From an uncultured Porphyromonas sp. (GTDB lineage Bacteria > Bacteroidota > Bacteroidia > Bacteroidales > Porphyromonadaceae), in assembly GCA_945965245.1 (NCBI GenBank), contig CAMFNC010000212.1, positions 1 through 15,756 on the forward strand: a DNA stretch of 15,756 nucleotides, read 5' to 3'. This document shows positions 14,829-15,756 of the stretch, in pieces (the stretch's first letter is position 1; every line of letters starts with the position of its first letter). Below the pieces are notes generated by a model. That model saw only the letters and a list, made by a program, of their open reading frames with translations. It did not search any database and had not been told where the DNA came from. Position numbers and translations under genes: made by a program.

Positions 14829-15756
14829 ATTTGAAAAGTGAATAGGTATCTTTGCCGAATATTTCCGGCGTTTTGCGCAAAAGATACAGCCCCTCTCTGC
14901 CCACAAACCCCGATAAATAGTACTTGTCTTCATTAATTTTTGTTTCCGAAAGTTTATTAAAATCTTTGTCAAAAATGATAACGGAAAAAGGAAGTTTCCC
15001 CTCATTCATAGGTTCCCTCACAAAGCAATAATACAATTCATGATATTTATCCCACAAGATTTTATCGATAAATCCATACTCTCTGTATTTTTTATTCAGA
15101 AGACTCTCATCTTGTTCATTTTGCTTATATGTAATAGGGGTAATTCCAATGTTTGTATAGCAAGATTTTATCGGCACTATTCTGTATAAATTTCCTGCTA
15201 ATCCATAGAGATATAAAGAATCTGAAAAAGCCGAGCTAAACACATTCATATCATCAGCCATGGTGATGTTTTTTCCCTCGCTTACCATTAAATTATCCGA
15301 GTGTACAAAACGACTATACAGCAAATCCATTTGCAACAATGGGTGGGCATCCGAATAAAATGCCGTGTCACAGATCATATTATAAAATCGAATCTTCTTA
15401 TGGTTATACTTTTTTTTGTCTTTTTTATAGAGTTTTTCAATATCATAATATTGAATGGCTGCCCTTACGGTTTGTTTGTCAAAACGAAACGGTGGGTAAA
15501 GAACCACACCTTTTTCTTGCAACAAATAAGAATAATCTTTTTGAGCCAATATTTTTCCGTTGTCATCGACCAATAAAACAATATTGCTTTGATTCGAAAG
15601 CAAAGCGATGCGATTGGGTTCTACCATATCAAAAGCTATAATCCGTGGCGGAATATAGTCTTCCAAATCCTTTACCGAAAGTTCTTTCAGTTTATTGCCC
15701 TGCATATCAAACAGGCAAATCTTTTTATCGGTGATAAAATTGGCAAAGGCTACATA
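14818..15756 (-). CDS. Beta-propeller-like protein (partial, 5' end outside window)
   Basis: The frame is open to the window edge: 17 codons upstream of the ATG at 15705 read YVAFANFITDKKICLFD in the same frame, so the gene begins outside the window and 15705 is not its start. The visible 312 residues show repeated units of the type IVLLVDDNGKILAQKDYS, SVIIFDKDFNKLSETKI and LYLYGLAGNLYRIV, typical of the six-bladed propeller-like lipoproteins (BF3164/DUF4221-like) that Bacteroidetes carry in many copies. A cell-surface or periplasmic location is likely but the signal region is missing. Specific function unknown. It is coupled to the CxxC lipoprotein by an 11-nt overlap. Confidence 0.7.
   Translation of the reverse strand, partial: YVAFANFITDKKICLFDMQGNKLKELSVKDLEDYIPPRIIAFDMVEPNRIALLSNQSNIVLLVDDNGKILAQKDYSYLLQEKGVVLYPPFRFDKQTVRAAIQYYDIEKLYKKDKKKYNHKKIRFYNMICDTAFYSDAHPLLQMDLLYSRFVHSDNLMVSEGKNITMADDMNVFSSAFSDSLYLYGLAGNLYRIVPIKSCYTNIGITPITYKQNEQDESLLNKKYREYGFIDKILWDKYHELYYCFVREPMNEGKLPFSVIIFDKDFNKLSETKINEDKYYLSGFVGREGLYLLRKTPEIFGKDTYSLFKYEQ

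Overview
The window carries a complete mfa (minor, Mfa1-type) fimbrial locus of a Porphyromonas. Porphyromonas gingivalis or its close relative P. gulae fits best. This rests on recognising, in order on the minus strand, homologues of Mfa1, Mfa2, Mfa3, Mfa4 and Mfa5 with the lengths and landmarks of that system: lipobox signal peptides, an Arg-Ala gingipain-type processing site in the pilins, a von Willebrand A domain in Mfa5, and the Mfa1 C-terminal Asp/Pro/Asn-rich linker. The predicted Mfa1 (525 aa) is shorter than, and clearly diverged from, the ATCC 33277 Mfa1 I remember (about 563 aa), so this is a variant allele or a sister species. I cannot decide which without a search.

Layout, read in the direction of transcription (right to left). 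At the right edge (15756-14382) are a partial beta-propeller-like gene and an overlapping 148-aa lipoprotein gene with a CxxC motif, closed by a strong terminator (14323-14356). Next comes about 1.2 kb without convincing genes (13200-14322). It holds palindromic TGTGCACA boxes and a pair of 25-nt inverted repeats (24/25 identical) bounding a 544-bp segment with the architecture of an invertible DNA switch. Then come an HU-family DNA-binding gene (13199-12777) and a 426-bp leader with RNA-like hairpins. The locus proper follows: DUF3575 protein, DUF3868/OmpA/TPR protein, mfa1, a hairpin, mfa2, mfa3, mfa4, mfa5 and a leucine-rich-repeat lipoprotein, ended by a 13-bp-stem terminator (436-465).

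Functionally, Mfa1 is the shaft pilin. Mfa2 is the outer-membrane anchor and length regulator. Mfa3, Mfa4 and Mfa5 are the tip/accessory complex, with Mfa5 a vWA-type adhesin that also carries a type IX secretion C-terminal domain. The DUF3575 and OmpA-like proteins probably sit in the outer membrane/periplasm and may support assembly. The role of the LRR lipoprotein is unknown.

Two things stand out. First, the putative inverton with an HU-like gene beside it, directly upstream of the fimbrial operon, suggests phase-variable expression of Mfa fimbriae; this is inference. Second, the left edge of the window (1-107) is a degraded 3' copy of the CxxC lipoprotein gene plus its terminator in the same orientation as the intact copy at 14323-14433. 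The whole roughly 14-kb fimbrial block therefore lies between direct repeats.
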